Of a stretch of DNA of 64,000 bases, positions 1 through 8,795 are shown in pieces; within the stretch, counting starts at the first letter, position 1, and every line of letters begins with the position of its first letter. Source of the DNA: Deltaproteobacteria bacterium (GTDB lineage Bacteria; Myxococcota_A; UBA9160; UBA4427). The notes beneath the pieces are model-generated. The model worked only from the letters and a program-made list of their open reading frames with translations. It had not been told where the DNA came from and did not search any database. The position numbers were made by a program, and so were the translations under genes. Where the stretch lies: positions 496,001 to 560,000 of the forward strand of contig JADJOR010000009.1 of the NCBI GenBank assembly GCA_016713665.1, read 5' to 3'.

Positions 1-157
1 CGCGCTCGCTCCCTCCCCATTCCCTCGCCTACGGCCATCCCGCCGCGGTCCACGGCGCGATCGGCGACCGGAGCCGGGTCCCGATCTAGGCGGCGGGGCC
101 TCGCCGGCGGCCGGGGTCGCCCTCCGGCCTCCGGGGCCGGCGTGTTATGGTGGCCGC

Positions 158-1093
158 ATGTCGTTGCGCATCGCCGTCTTCGGGCAGGCGCCGTTCGGGC
201 GCGACGTCGCCGTGCGCCTCGCGGAGGCCGGTCATGCGATCGTCGGCGTCCACGTCCCGCCCGACGCCGGGGCCCGCCCCGATCCCCTCGCCGAGGAGGC
301 CCGCACCCGGGGCTGGTCGCTCTTCCGCTACAAGGGCTACCGCCGCGCCGGCCAGGCGATCGCGGAGCGCGTCGCGGAGTACCGCGCGCTCGGCGCCGAG
401 CTGAACGTCCTGCCCTTCACGACGGTGCTCCTGCCGAGCGAGATCACGGACCATCCGAGACACCGCTCGGTGTGCTTCCACCCTTCGATCCTGCCCGCCT
501 ACCGCGGCGGGAGCGCGCTCGCCTGGCAGATCATCGACGGCGCCCGCGAGTCGGGGATCTCGATCTTCCAGCCCGACGCGGGGGTCGATACCGGCCCGCT
601 CTATCGCCAGGATCGCGGCATCCCGATCGATCCCGGCGACACCGCCGCCTCCCTCTACTTCGACAAGCTCTATCCGCTCGGGGTCGACGCGCTGGTCGAG
701 ACCGTCGCGGCGATCGCGGCGGGGACGGCCCGGCTGAAAGCCCAGGCCGAGGAAGGCGCGAGCTTCCAGGGCCTGCTCGACGACGCCGGGGCGCGGCTCG
801 ACTTCGCGCGGGAGGACGCGGTCTCCCTCGATCGGAGGATCCGGGGCTGTGATCCCCAGCCCGGGGCCTGGGCCCGCCTGGGCGAGGAGATCGTCCGGCT
901 CTTCGGCTGTCGGCTCGAGGCCGAGGGGCCCTCCGCGGGCGACGCCGCGCCCGGCACGGTCGTCGAGCTCGGCCCCTCCGGTCTTTGCCTGGCGGCTCGG
1001 GGCGGGCGGCTTCGGATCGCGAAGGTCCGGCGCGGCGAGGCGAAGCGGCCCGCGCACGAGGCGGGTCTCGCGCTCGGCGATCGCCTGACCTGA
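158..1093 (+). CDS. Formyltransferase, ALDH1L/Fmt N-terminal type
   Basis: A 311-residue protein of the methionyl-tRNA/10-formyl-THF formyltransferase fold. A Rossmann-like start (residues about 1-30) is followed by the family's active-site region HPSILPAYRGGSALAWQII and by SIFQPDAGVDTGPL, the equivalent of the catalytic Asp loop. The C-terminal part includes RRIRGCDPQPGAW, which matches the start of the C-terminal domain in the hydrolase half of 10-formyltetrahydrofolate dehydrogenase (ALDH1L) better than classical Fmt. No aldehyde dehydrogenase domain follows, so this is a stand-alone formyltransferase or hydrolase. Its natural substrate (10-formyl-THF hydrolysis or transfer to an amino sugar or other amine) cannot be told. 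It starts at the first ATG consistent with the fold. The ribosome-binding site is weak. Confidence 0.8.
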   Translation: MSLRIAVFGQAPFGRDVAVRLAEAGHAIVGVHVPPDAGARPDPLAEEARTRGWSLFRYKGYRRAGQAIAERVAEYRALGAELNVLPFTTVLLPSEITDHPRHRSVCFHPSILPAYRGGSALAWQIIDGARESGISIFQPDAGVDTGPLYRQDRGIPIDPGDTAASLYFDKLYPLGVDALVETVAAIAAGTARLKAQAEEGASFQGLLDDAGARLDFAREDAVSLDRRIRGCDPQPGAWARLGEEIVRLFGCRLEAEGPSAGDAAPGTVVELGPSGLCLAARGGRLRIAKVRRGEAKRPAHEAGLALGDRLT

Positions 1094-1552
1094 GACCGCG
1101 CGGGCTCGCCGGACTGGCCCATCGCGGGGCGGGCGGGCCGCGCCGGGGGAGCCGGCTCGACCTGCCTTTGGCAGGGGGCCGCGCGCGTCGAACGCCGTTC
1201 CTGCGGGGTCGTCACGCGATCGTGCGGATCGGGGCTCGATTTTCCCCCGGCATCCCGCTAATTTGCGCGCCCTGAACGGGACCGCCCCCCTCCATCGCCA
1301 GGTTCGAGTACGTGGAGCCCTGCGCTCGCGAGCGCTTCGATTCCGCGCCGCGGTGGAGATTGCTAGTCGAGCGCCGGACGGGGACGGCCGAAGAGGGGCC
1401 GGGCGGATGCCCTTCGGGCCGAGACCCGGTCGAGAGCTTGATCGCGGGCGAACCGCGATCAGATGTGTCCAGACAGTGTAGAGAGCCGCCGCACGCCGCG
1501 TGCGGAGTCCGCTCGACCAGAACGAGACAGCCAGCAGCCAGGGGACAAGACG
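1094..1552 (+). promoter_or_regulatory. EF-G leader region with two perfect hairpins
   Basis: This 459-bp gap carries no credible gene. Close to the EF-G start are two uninterrupted dyads: GATCGCGG/CCGCGATC with a GCGAA loop at 1440-1460, and CCGCACG/CGTGCGG with a 3-nt loop at 1489-1505. Neither is followed by a T run, so they are not obvious terminators. They would lie in the mRNA leader if transcription starts upstream. The ribosome-binding site AGGGGA lies at about 1539-1544. Any regulatory role is inference. Confidence 0.4.
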
Positions 1553-3658
1553 ATGCTCGGTGACATCACCAAGGTCCGGAATATCGGAATCAGCGCACAC
1601 ATCGACTCGGGGAAGACGACCCTGACCGAGCGCATTCTCTACTACACCGGACGCATCCACGCGATCCACGAGGTTCGCGGCAAGGACGAAGTCGGCGCCA
1701 CGATGGACTCGATGGACCTCGAGCGCGAGCGCGGCATCACGATCGCGTCCGCGGCGACCTACTGTCAGTGGGGCGACAACCAGATCAACATCATCGACAC
1801 CCCCGGCCACGTCGACTTCACCGTCGAGGTCGAGCGCTCCCTGCGCGTGCTCGACGGCGCGATCCTGGTGCTCTGCGGCGTCGCCGGCGTGCAGTCCCAG
1901 TCGATGACCGTCGACCGCCAGATGAAGCGCTACAAGGTCCCGCGCGTGGCCTTCATCAACAAGCTCGATCGCTCGGGCGCCGACCCGTTCAAGGTCACGC
2001 GCCAGCTGCGCGAGAAGCTCGGCCACAACGCCGTCATGACCCAGATCCCGATCGGCCTCGAGAACGATCTCCAGGGCGTCGTCGATCTCGTCCGCATGAA
2101 GGCCTTCTACTTCGACGGCAGCAACGGCGAGAAGATCCGCGAGGAGGAGATCCCGGAGAACCTGGCCGACCAGGCCCAGGAATACCGCGACATCATGCTC
2201 GACGCGGTCTCGATGTTCTCCGACGAGCTCATGGAGTCGATGCTCGAGGAGAGCGTCACCCGCGAGCAGATCCAGAAGGCCATTCGCGCGGGCACGCTCA
2301 CGATGGAGCTGACGCCGGTCTTCCTCGGCTCGGCCTACAAGAACAAGGGCGTCCAGCTGCTGCTCGACGGCGTCAACGACTACCTGCCGAACCCGACCGA
2401 GGTCCACAACTTCGCCGTCGATCTCGGCAACGACGAGGCCGAGGTCGAGATCCCGACCGACCGGACGAAGCCGCTCGTGGCCCTCGCGTTCAAGCTCGAG
2501 GACGGCCGCTACGGCCAGCTGACCTACATCCGCGTGTACGAGGGGACGCTCAAGAAGGGCGACACCATCTACAACATGCGGACCAACAAGAAGCACAAGG
2601 TCGGCCGCCTGATCCGCATGCACGCCGCCGAGATGCAGGACATCGAGGACACCTGCGCGGGCGACATCGTCGCGCTGTTCGGCGTCGAGTGCGCCTCCGG
2701 CGACACGTTCACGGACGGCAACATCAACGTCGCCATGACGTCGATGCACATCCCCGAGCCGGTGATCTCGCTCTCGATCAAGCCGAAGGACCAGAAGTCG
2801 TCGGACAACATGGGCAAGGCGCTCGGCCGCTTCGTCCGCGAGGACCCGACCTTCCGCTCCGAGGTCGATCAGGAGAGCAACGAGACCGTCATCTCGGGCA
2901 TGGGCGAGCTCCATCTCGAGGTCTACGTCGAGCGCATGAAGCGCGAGTACAACTGCGAGGTCGAGACGGGCCAGCCGCAGGTGGCCTATCGCGAGACGGT
3001 GACCCAGAAGGTCGACTTCACGTACACGCACAAGAAGCAGACCGGCGGCTCGGGCCAGTACGGCAAGGTCGGCGGCTACGTCGAGCCGATCCCGGCGGAA
3101 GACGAGGGCGACAAGGACTTTCAATTCGTCAATGCAGTTCGAGGCGGCTCGATCCCGACCGAGTACATCCCGGCCGTCGAGAAGGGCTTCAAGAGCTGTC
3201 TGCCGAAGGGACGCCTGATCGGCTTCCCGGTGATCGGCATGCGGATCGTCATCAACGACGGCGCGGCGCATAGCGTCGACTCGTCGGAAATGGCGTTCCA
3301 GGCGGCGGCCCGCGGCGCGTTCCGCGAGTTCTACCCCAGGGCCAAGCCTCAGATTCTCGAGCCGATCATGAAGCTCTCGGTCGAAGGGCCGTCCGAGTTC
3401 CAGGGCGCGATCCTGAAGACCATCATGCAGCGCCGCGGCCAGATCATCGGGTCGAGCGAGGAGGGCGGCTTCTCGACCGTCGACTCCGAGGTCCCGCTCT
3501 CGGAGATGTTCGGGTACGCGACGGATCTCCGCTCGATGACCCAGGGCAAGGCCGAGTTCACGATGGAGTTCTCGAAGTACCTCCCGGTCCCGTCGGACAA
3601 GCAGTCGGAGCTGAAGAAGAAGTACGAGTCGAAGATCGCGGACGACGACGAGTCGTAG
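1553..3658 (+). CDS. fusA: Elongation factor G, spd/mitochondrial EFG1 type
   Basis: A 701-residue translational GTPase that catalyses ribosomal translocation. The G1 P-loop is AHIDSGKTT, the switch region is RERGIT, G3 is DTPGH and G4 is NKLD. Domains II-V follow to the expected length. The wording of the G domain (ISAHIDSGKTTLTERILYY, DSMDLERERGITI, VLCGVAGVQSQSMTVDRQMK) resembles mitochondrial EFG1 and the spd-EFG1 family of spirochaetes, planctomycetes and deltaproteobacteria, rather than E. coli FusA. The start at 1553 has AGGGGA about 8 nt upstream and begins the conserved N-terminus. The open frame extends 30 codons further upstream but without conservation. No str-operon neighbours (rpsL, rpsG, tuf) are present. 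Confidence 0.96.
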   Translation: MLGDITKVRNIGISAHIDSGKTTLTERILYYTGRIHAIHEVRGKDEVGATMDSMDLERERGITIASAATYCQWGDNQINIIDTPGHVDFTVEVERSLRVLDGAILVLCGVAGVQSQSMTVDRQMKRYKVPRVAFINKLDRSGADPFKVTRQLREKLGHNAVMTQIPIGLENDLQGVVDLVRMKAFYFDGSNGEKIREEEIPENLADQAQEYRDIMLDAVSMFSDELMESMLEESVTREQIQKAIRAGTLTMELTPVFLGSAYKNKGVQLLLDGVNDYLPNPTEVHNFAVDLGNDEAEVEIPTDRTKPLVALAFKLEDGRYGQLTYIRVYEGTLKKGDTIYNMRTNKKHKVGRLIRMHAAEMQDIEDTCAGDIVALFGVECASGDTFTDGNINVAMTSMHIPEPVISLSIKPKDQKSSDNMGKALGRFVREDPTFRSEVDQESNETVISGMGELHLEVYVERMKREYNCEVETGQPQVAYRETVTQKVDFTYTHKKQTGGSGQYGKVGGYVEPIPAEDEGDKDFQFVNAVRGGSIPTEYIPAVEKGFKSCLPKGRLIGFPVIGMRIVINDGAAHSVDSSEMAFQAAARGAFREFYPRAKPQILEPIMKLSVEGPSEFQGAILKTIMQRRGQIIGSSEEGGFSTVDSEVPLSEMFGYATDLRSMTQGKAEFTMEFSKYLPVPSDKQSELKKKYESKIADDDES

Positions 3659-3796
3659 GGCGGACGAGCGGGTCTCGCGCGAGTCGCGGCCGGGCGGGTC
3701 TCACAAGGCGCGCCCGGCGCGGCGCTCGCTTGGGTGCAAGGTCGGTGAGCGGCGTGCTGCGCGCGCGTCTCTGGCTCCCTGAATCCATCGCGGTAG

Positions 3797-3958
3797 TCAT
3801 TCTTTCACGAGTCGCCGGGAATCTCCTGCTGCGACCGCTTGCCGCACGGTGCGTTGCGTCTCCTCGAGGCTCGTCCCCGCGGCGGCAACACCCGGGAGGT
3901 CGGGCGAATGCGCGGTATGACCGTTCACGGTCTCTTCGATGACGATCGGATGCTTCAT
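3797..3958 (-). pseudogene. hicB: HicB antitoxin remnant
   Basis: A 53-residue reading frame starting MKHPIVIEETVNGHTAHSPD and continuing LPGVAAAGTSLEET. This is the start of the partial-RNase-H-like HicB fold (consensus: YSAYVPDLPGC followed by a GDT/E segment). It stops shortly after the first helix, at AGDSRRLVKE, so the rest of the fold and any DNA-binding tail are missing. Its ATG overlaps the TGA of the upstream HicA fragment as ATGA, the usual hicA-hicB coupling. It was probably a type II toxin-antitoxin system that has decayed. A very short functional HicB cannot be fully excluded. Confidence 0.6.
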
Positions 3959-4047
3959 GGCTCGATCTCCGCTTGTTTCACGATGCTCCGCATCGTTCCA
4001 ACGGCCAGCTCGGCGTTCCTTCCGACCTTCGCGATGAAGGGTGCGAA
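3955..4047 (-). pseudogene. hicA: HicA toxin C-terminal fragment
   Basis: The last 30 or so codons before the TGA at 3955-3957 read FIAKVGRNAELAVGTMRSIV then KQAEIEP. This matches the invariant C-terminal end of HicA mRNA interferases (H/G..N.EL..GTLRSILKQAGI). The N-terminal double-stranded-RNA-binding-like half with its catalytic His is absent. Sequence homologous to an IS91-type transposase begins at about 4050 on the opposite strand. The inner boundary is approximate. The fragment's stop overlaps the hicB start, which supports the identification. Confidence 0.6.
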
Positions 4048-4368
4048 TCGCTTGCTCGTCGCATGGCGTGGGCGGAGCGACTGAAGCGCGTGTTCGAGGT
4101 CGACGCGCTCCGCTGTCCGGGTTGGGCCGGGCGGATGACGCTGATCGCGGCCATCACGGAGCCGGGCGTATCGCGTCGGATCCTTGCGTGTTCGTCGGAT
4201 CCGCCTCGGGCTCCCCCGTTGACCCCCGTCAACGAAATCGACCTGGAGCCCGTCGAATGCGACGTCGCGTTCGAGTCGACGCAGGCGGATGTGGACACGC
4301 AATCGAGTCAGGGCTTCGGGTTCGACCAGACGCGATTCGACGACTGGGGCCCGGGCGACGAATCATGA
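4048..4368 (+). pseudogene. IS91-type transposase C-terminal remnant
   Basis: The frame from the ATG at 4063 reads MAWAERLKRVFEVDALRCPG then WAGRMTLIAAI and ACSSDPPRAPPLTP. This is the conserved tail of IS91-family and ISCR-like transposases (WA.LL.RVF..D...CP.CGGRM.L.A.I; ..LGLP..PP). The second cysteine of the usual CPxCGG zinc knuckle is replaced (CPGWAGRM). The zinc-binding and HUH catalytic domains are missing. It is a dead scrap of about 100 codons, adjoining the truncated hicA on the other strand. Confidence 0.6.
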
Positions 4369-4438
4369 ACGGCGGGGGCCGCGGGCGAGGGCGACGGCGA
4401 GCCGAAGGGCGAGGCGGGCCGCGAGCCGGCCCACGGAC

Positions 4439-6001
4439 TCAGTAGCTGCCTTCCGGATCGTCCTCGCCGAGCCACTGCACCCGGTAGAGATCCGTGCGGC
4501 GATCGGCCCAGGGCCGGACCGTTCCCGTGTGCAGATTGCGCTGGAGCAGCTCCGTGTCGACGTCGTGCGTCAGCACGGTCTCGATGTTGGGCGTGCTCTC
4601 CGCGGCGATCGCATCGCGCGCGAAACCGACGTCGGAGGGCGTGAAGATGCCGCACTGCGAGTAGTGGATGTCGGCATTCTCGACGGACGGCAGATTGCCG
4701 GCGCAGCCCGCGATCGAGACGTAGACCTGGTTCTCGATCGCGCGCGCCTGGGCGCAGCTGCGCACGCGCAGGTACCCGAGCCGATCGTTCGTGTTGAAGG
4801 GAACGAAGATCGACTTCGCGCCGCGCGCCACCGCCACGCGCGCGAGCTCGGGAAACTCGATGTCGTAGCAGATGAGGATCGCGATCTTGCCGCGATCCGT
4901 ATCCATCACGTTGATGCGCCTGCCGGGCTGCACGCCCCACCATTGCCGCTCGTTCGGCGTGACGTGGATCTTGTACTGCTTGTCGATCGACCCGTCGCGG
5001 CGGAACAGGAACGCGACGTTGTAGAGATCGCCCTGCTCCTCGACGAAGGTCGACCCCGCGATGACGTTCACGTTGTATTTGAGGGCGAGGTCGGAGAAGA
5101 GCTCGAGATAGTGCGGCGTGAACTCGGCGAGGCGCCGTGCGGCGAGGCCGGGCTGCTTCTCGTCGACCAGCGAGAGCAGCTGCGTCGTGAAGAGCTCGGG
5201 CAGGAGCACGAAGTCGGAATGGTAGTCACCGGCCGTGTCGACGTAGAAGGTGCATTGGCGCGCGAATTCGTCGAAGGACTCGACACGGCGCATGAGGTAC
5301 TGGACGAGGCTGATCCGCTGATTCCAGACCGAGCGCAGCTTGCGGCCCGGATTGGGGCGGTAGTCGAGATTGCTCCACTCGAGATAGGACGCGTAGCCGC
5401 GGGATTCGACGTCGGACGGGAGATAATCGGGGATCAGTCCCTGGAGTGCGAAGCCGTTGGAGAGCTGGGCGGTCAGGACCGGATCGTAGAGCTTGCGGGC
5501 GATGATCTGCTCGACGTATTCGGTCGCGGAGAGCTCGTCCGCATGGGTGCCGTATCCCGGGATCCGTCCGCCGATGATGATGCGGCGCAGATTTCTCTCT
5601 CGCGCGAGATTCTTGCGGGCCTCGTAGAGGCGGCGCGAGAGGCGATAGCCCCGGAATTCCGGGTCGACCATGATCTCGATGCCGTAGAGCGTGTCGCCCG
5701 AGGCTTCGTGATTCCGGATGAAGCCCTCGTCGGCGATCTGATGCCAGCTGTGCCAATCGTCGTAGTCGCCGAAATCGACGATCAGGCTCGACGAGGAAGC
5801 GACGATCTCGCCGTCGTATTCGATGCAGATCTGGCCTTCGGGAAAGATCGTGATCTGGCTCTCGAACTGCGCGCGGCTCCAGGATTTCTGGCCGGGGAAG
5901 CAGCGGGCTTCGAGCGCGGTGACCGCTTCGTAGTCCTGCTTCCGGAGCGGTCGCGAGACGAGCTTCGATTCGAATTCCGTGAGGTCGATCGCATCTTTCA
6001 A
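4439..6001 (-). CDS. GNAT acetyltransferase-carbon-nitrogen hydrolase fusion
   Basis: A 520-residue two-domain enzyme. Residues about 15-200 are a GNAT N-acetyltransferase domain, with the acetyl-CoA-binding strand and loop IEIMVDPEFRGYRLSRRLYE. Residues about 220-515 are a nitrilase/amidohydrolase domain with the full Glu-Lys-Cys set: Glu in VLLPELF, Lys in QYKIHVTPNE and Cys in ILICYDIEFPE. This architecture is known from genome annotation as a bifunctional GNAT/carbon-nitrogen hydrolase, but its substrate is not established. A linked amide-hydrolysis and acylation step is inference. The start is taken as TTG at 6001 because GGAGGA lies 6 nt upstream and the conserved region begins at once. 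No ATG is suitable. Confidence 0.85.
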   Translation of the reverse strand: MKDAIDLTEFESKLVSRPLRKQDYEAVTALEARCFPGQKSWSRAQFESQITIFPEGQICIEYDGEIVASSSSLIVDFGDYDDWHSWHQIADEGFIRNHEASGDTLYGIEIMVDPEFRGYRLSRRLYEARKNLARERNLRRIIIGGRIPGYGTHADELSATEYVEQIIARKLYDPVLTAQLSNGFALQGLIPDYLPSDVESRGYASYLEWSNLDYRPNPGRKLRSVWNQRISLVQYLMRRVESFDEFARQCTFYVDTAGDYHSDFVLLPELFTTQLLSLVDEKQPGLAARRLAEFTPHYLELFSDLALKYNVNVIAGSTFVEEQGDLYNVAFLFRRDGSIDKQYKIHVTPNERQWWGVQPGRRINVMDTDRGKIAILICYDIEFPELARVAVARGAKSIFVPFNTNDRLGYLRVRSCAQARAIENQVYVSIAGCAGNLPSVENADIHYSQCGIFTPSDVGFARDAIAAESTPNIETVLTHDVDTELLQRNLHTGTVRPWADRRTDLYRVQWLGEDDPEGSY

Positions 6002-6371
6002 ATGGGTTCCTCCAGATCGTCGGGCGGAGGGCGAGCGTAGCGCATCGAGCGTGGAGCCCGGTTCGATCTCCGCGGAAGTCCGCTCACGAGCGACTGCGAC
6101 GGCGGGTAGGGCTCTGGCGCACGGGAATTTCAAGCAGCGATTTCTGCACCACCGCCAAGTGGACCTGAATCAACCTGGCGGCGGTGCAGGTGAGGCCACT
6201 TGAAGCGCCTGACCGCCACGCCGGGGGATCTCGATCCGAAGGCGAAATGGCGGTCGATGCAAGCTCCGGAGAACATGCCTCCGGGGCGCGATTCCAGGAT
6301 ACACAGAGGAGACTCAGGGGACTCCGCCGTCGAAAATCTTCGTCAGCGGAGATCGCGGCCGTGTTATTCTG
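6002..6371. promoter_or_regulatory. Divergent intergenic region with nested dyads
   Basis: This 370-bp gap between divergent genes holds no coding sequence I can support. At 6146-6187 a near-perfect dyad (GCACCACCGCC against GGCGGCGGTGC, 10 of 11 paired) encloses CAAGTGGACCTG at 6156-6167. That segment can instead pair with CAGGTGAGGCCACTTG at 6187-6202 with a small bulge. The two pairings are mutually exclusive. No T run follows. It could be a regulatory structure or a protein-binding dyad; function is unknown. Confidence 0.35.
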
Positions 6372-8795
6372 ATGGCGAACCGAACCGGGAGCCAGCGATT
6401 GCACGCCGATCCGCCGTCCCTGTCGTCTGTTCTCGCGCGATCCAGCGCGAGGCGCGTCCTCGTGACCGCGCTCGCGATACTCGTCTGGGCGGTGCCGGCG
6501 CAGCCGTTCTATCCGAACGAGGTCGCGGACGCCCACTCCGTCCTCGATGAGTTCTTTCCGGTCGACCTGAACGGAGATGGCATCACCGACTTCGCTTCGG
6601 GCAGCTCCAGTCAGAACGTCGGCGTGTACATCGGCGACGGGGACGGGACCTTCCAGGCCCCCGTCGTCTATCCGATCGGACGCGGGCTTCGGGTTCTGGA
6701 TCTGGATGGAGACGGCGCGGTCGACTTCGTCGCGACGAACAGCTCGAGCGGCACCGTCTCCGTGCGCTTGGGAATCCCGGATGGAACCCTTGGGCCCGTC
6801 GCGACCTACCCGGCCGGGAATGCTCCCGACCTGGTCCTCGCGGCCCATCTGAACACCGACGCCCACGTCGATCTCGCGGTCTATTCCGTGTCGCACGATC
6901 AGATCGTTCTCCTCTTCGGCAACGGCGACGGGACGTTTCAGGACCCGACGTCGAACCCGGATGCATTCCTGCCGACCGGGGACGACCCCTCCGAGGTCGT
7001 CGCGAACGATCTCGACCTGGACGGGGACCTCGATCTGGTCCTCTACAGCTGGTCCTCGGACTCGATGCACGTCCTCCTCGGCAATGGCGACGGAACGTTC
7101 CAGCCGCCCGTCCATCACGCGACGGGCGACCGTCCGGATGATCTGGTCGTCGCCGACATCAGCGGCGACGGAATCCCCGACGTCCTCGTGTCGGGGCGAA
7201 CCGACGACGTCGTCTTCATCTACCGCGGGGTGGGCGACGGCTCATTGCATCCGCCGACGGCGCTTCCGACCGGGCAAGCACCCGAATTTCTGGAAGTGCT
7301 CGACCTCGATGGGGACTCGGATCCCGACGTTCTGACGGTGAACGACGACTCGAGAGATGTCTGGGTCCATCTCGGCAACGGAGATGGCACGTTTCAGCCG
7401 CCGGGGGTCTACGCGGGTGCCGTGATCCTGCGGAACGCGAAGCTGATGGACGTCGACGGCGACTCGGCGGTCGACGTGCTGATCTCGGATTCGTACGGCC
7501 TGAACCGGTCCGTGAAGATCCTTCGTGGAAACGGGGACGGCACGTTCCAGACGAGGATCTCCATCGATGTCGGTCCCGATCCGGACGATTTCACCGTTTT
7601 CGACACCAACGGAGACGGCCTGCTCGACCTCGTCAGCGACACGAGTGGAGACTTCGGGTACGCCGTCGCCCTCAACAACGGCGACGGCACCTACGGCGGG
7701 ACGATCCGGTCGAGAGGGGGGAGTGGGATCTACGGCGGGGGCCCCGTCGAGACCGGCGACTTCGATGGAGACGACGTGCTCGACGTCGCGGTCGGGACGA
7801 CGACCGGCCGGCTCCACATCCTGACGGGCAACGGAGACGGGAGCTTCGGAGCGGGTTCCACGTCCTTCACGGTCTTCGTCGACGGGTCCGTGTGCGATTT
7901 GACGAGCGCGGACATCAATGGCGACGGCCACCTCGACGTTGTCACGATCAGCGATTCGACCCCCTGGGTTTCGGTCGTGCTCGGGAACGGAGACGGAACG
8001 TTCGAGCTCCCCGCGACCTACTCCATCGGCATCACCCCCGTCGCCATCCTCGCGGATCATCTCGACGCCGATGCCCAGCTCGATCTGGTGGTCGCCGATG
8101 CCTTCGGTGCAGTCTTCGTCCTGCGTGGCCTCGCCGCGGGCGGATTCATGCCTGCGATGGGCTTCGTGGCGGGAATGAGCCCCTCCGATGTCGCTGCCGG
8201 CGACTTCGACGAGGATGGCGGCCGGGACCTGGTGATCACGAACGCGAATTTCGCGGATCAGATCACGATCCTGCGAGGCAACGGCGATGGCACGTTCGAG
8301 CCGCCCGTGAGTCACCCGGTCGATCTGGAACCGCTGACCGTCGTCGTGGCGGACGTCAACGCGGATACCCACGACGACATCGTCATTGCCCATGATTTCG
8401 CGCGGGGGTTCAGCGTCCTGCTCGGGAAGGGCGACGGCACGTTCCAGCCCGAGACCGAGGTCTACGACGGCGGTTGGAGCGATCTCGAGGTCGCCGACGT
8501 CGACCTCGACGGCATGCTCGACGTGGTCAGCGTCGGCCGATACGTCCACGTCAGCCTCGGGAACGGTGACGGCACGTTTCAGGATCGAAGACGATTCCTG
8601 CCGTTTCCGGCCGTCGGGGAGATCGCGCTCGCGGACGTCGATGGCGACGGAATGCCGGACGTCGTCGCTCCGAACCCTCTGAGCGATTACGTGGGCGTGC
8701 TCCTTCCGGAGCCGGTGACGGGACTCGCGTGGCCGTTCGCGATCGCAATGCTCGCGGGGCTCGGTCGTCGCCGCGGAGCCAGAGCGCCGTCGTAG
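6372..8795 (+). CDS. FG-GAP/VCBS-repeat PEP-CTERM protein
   Basis: An 807-residue exported protein. The N-terminus has a long signal peptide (RRVLVTALAILVWAVPAQP). Most of the rest is about 13 FG-GAP/VCBS modules, each with the Ca-binding-type DxDGDGxxD loop and a GNGDGTFQPP-like signature, likely folding into two seven-bladed propellers. It ends LLPEPVTGLAWPFAIAMLAG then GLGRRRGARAPS: a PEP motif, a hydrophobic stretch and an Arg cluster, the PEP-CTERM sorting signal recognised by an exosortase. The protein is therefore probably surface-associated. No enzymatic residues are recognisable. It is transcribed away from the GNAT-nitrilase gene. Confidence 0.85.
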   Translation: MANRTGSQRLHADPPSLSSVLARSSARRVLVTALAILVWAVPAQPFYPNEVADAHSVLDEFFPVDLNGDGITDFASGSSSQNVGVYIGDGDGTFQAPVVYPIGRGLRVLDLDGDGAVDFVATNSSSGTVSVRLGIPDGTLGPVATYPAGNAPDLVLAAHLNTDAHVDLAVYSVSHDQIVLLFGNGDGTFQDPTSNPDAFLPTGDDPSEVVANDLDLDGDLDLVLYSWSSDSMHVLLGNGDGTFQPPVHHATGDRPDDLVVADISGDGIPDVLVSGRTDDVVFIYRGVGDGSLHPPTALPTGQAPEFLEVLDLDGDSDPDVLTVNDDSRDVWVHLGNGDGTFQPPGVYAGAVILRNAKLMDVDGDSAVDVLISDSYGLNRSVKILRGNGDGTFQTRISIDVGPDPDDFTVFDTNGDGLLDLVSDTSGDFGYAVALNNGDGTYGGTIRSRGGSGIYGGGPVETGDFDGDDVLDVAVGTTTGRLHILTGNGDGSFGAGSTSFTVFVDGSVCDLTSADINGDGHLDVVTISDSTPWVSVVLGNGDGTFELPATYSIGITPVAILADHLDADAQLDLVVADAFGAVFVLRGLAAGGFMPAMGFVAGMSPSDVAAGDFDEDGGRDLVITNANFADQITILRGNGDGTFEPPVSHPVDLEPLTVVVADVNADTHDDIVIAHDFARGFSVLLGKGDGTFQPETEVYDGGWSDLEVADVDLDGMLDVVSVGRYVHVSLGNGDGTFQDRRRFLPFPAVGEIALADVDGDGMPDVVAPNPLSDYVGVLLPEPVTGLAWPFAIAMLAGLGRRRGARAPS

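Noticed and set aside
1300..1330. GGTTCGAGTA resembling a tRNA T-arm
   Set aside because: No acceptor stem, anticodon arm or CCA-compatible fold around it.
86..3271. A 1061-codon open frame on the minus strand opposite the formyltransferase and EF-G genes
   Set aside because: Antisense shadow of high-GC genes. Low-complexity Arg/Leu/Asp composition, no domain, and it spans two real genes.
6900..8600. Regular DNA periodicity that might be taken for a CRISPR or satellite array
   Set aside because: It is the FG-GAP coding repeat (GNGDGTFQ modules) in one frame, with diverged synonymous positions and no spacers.
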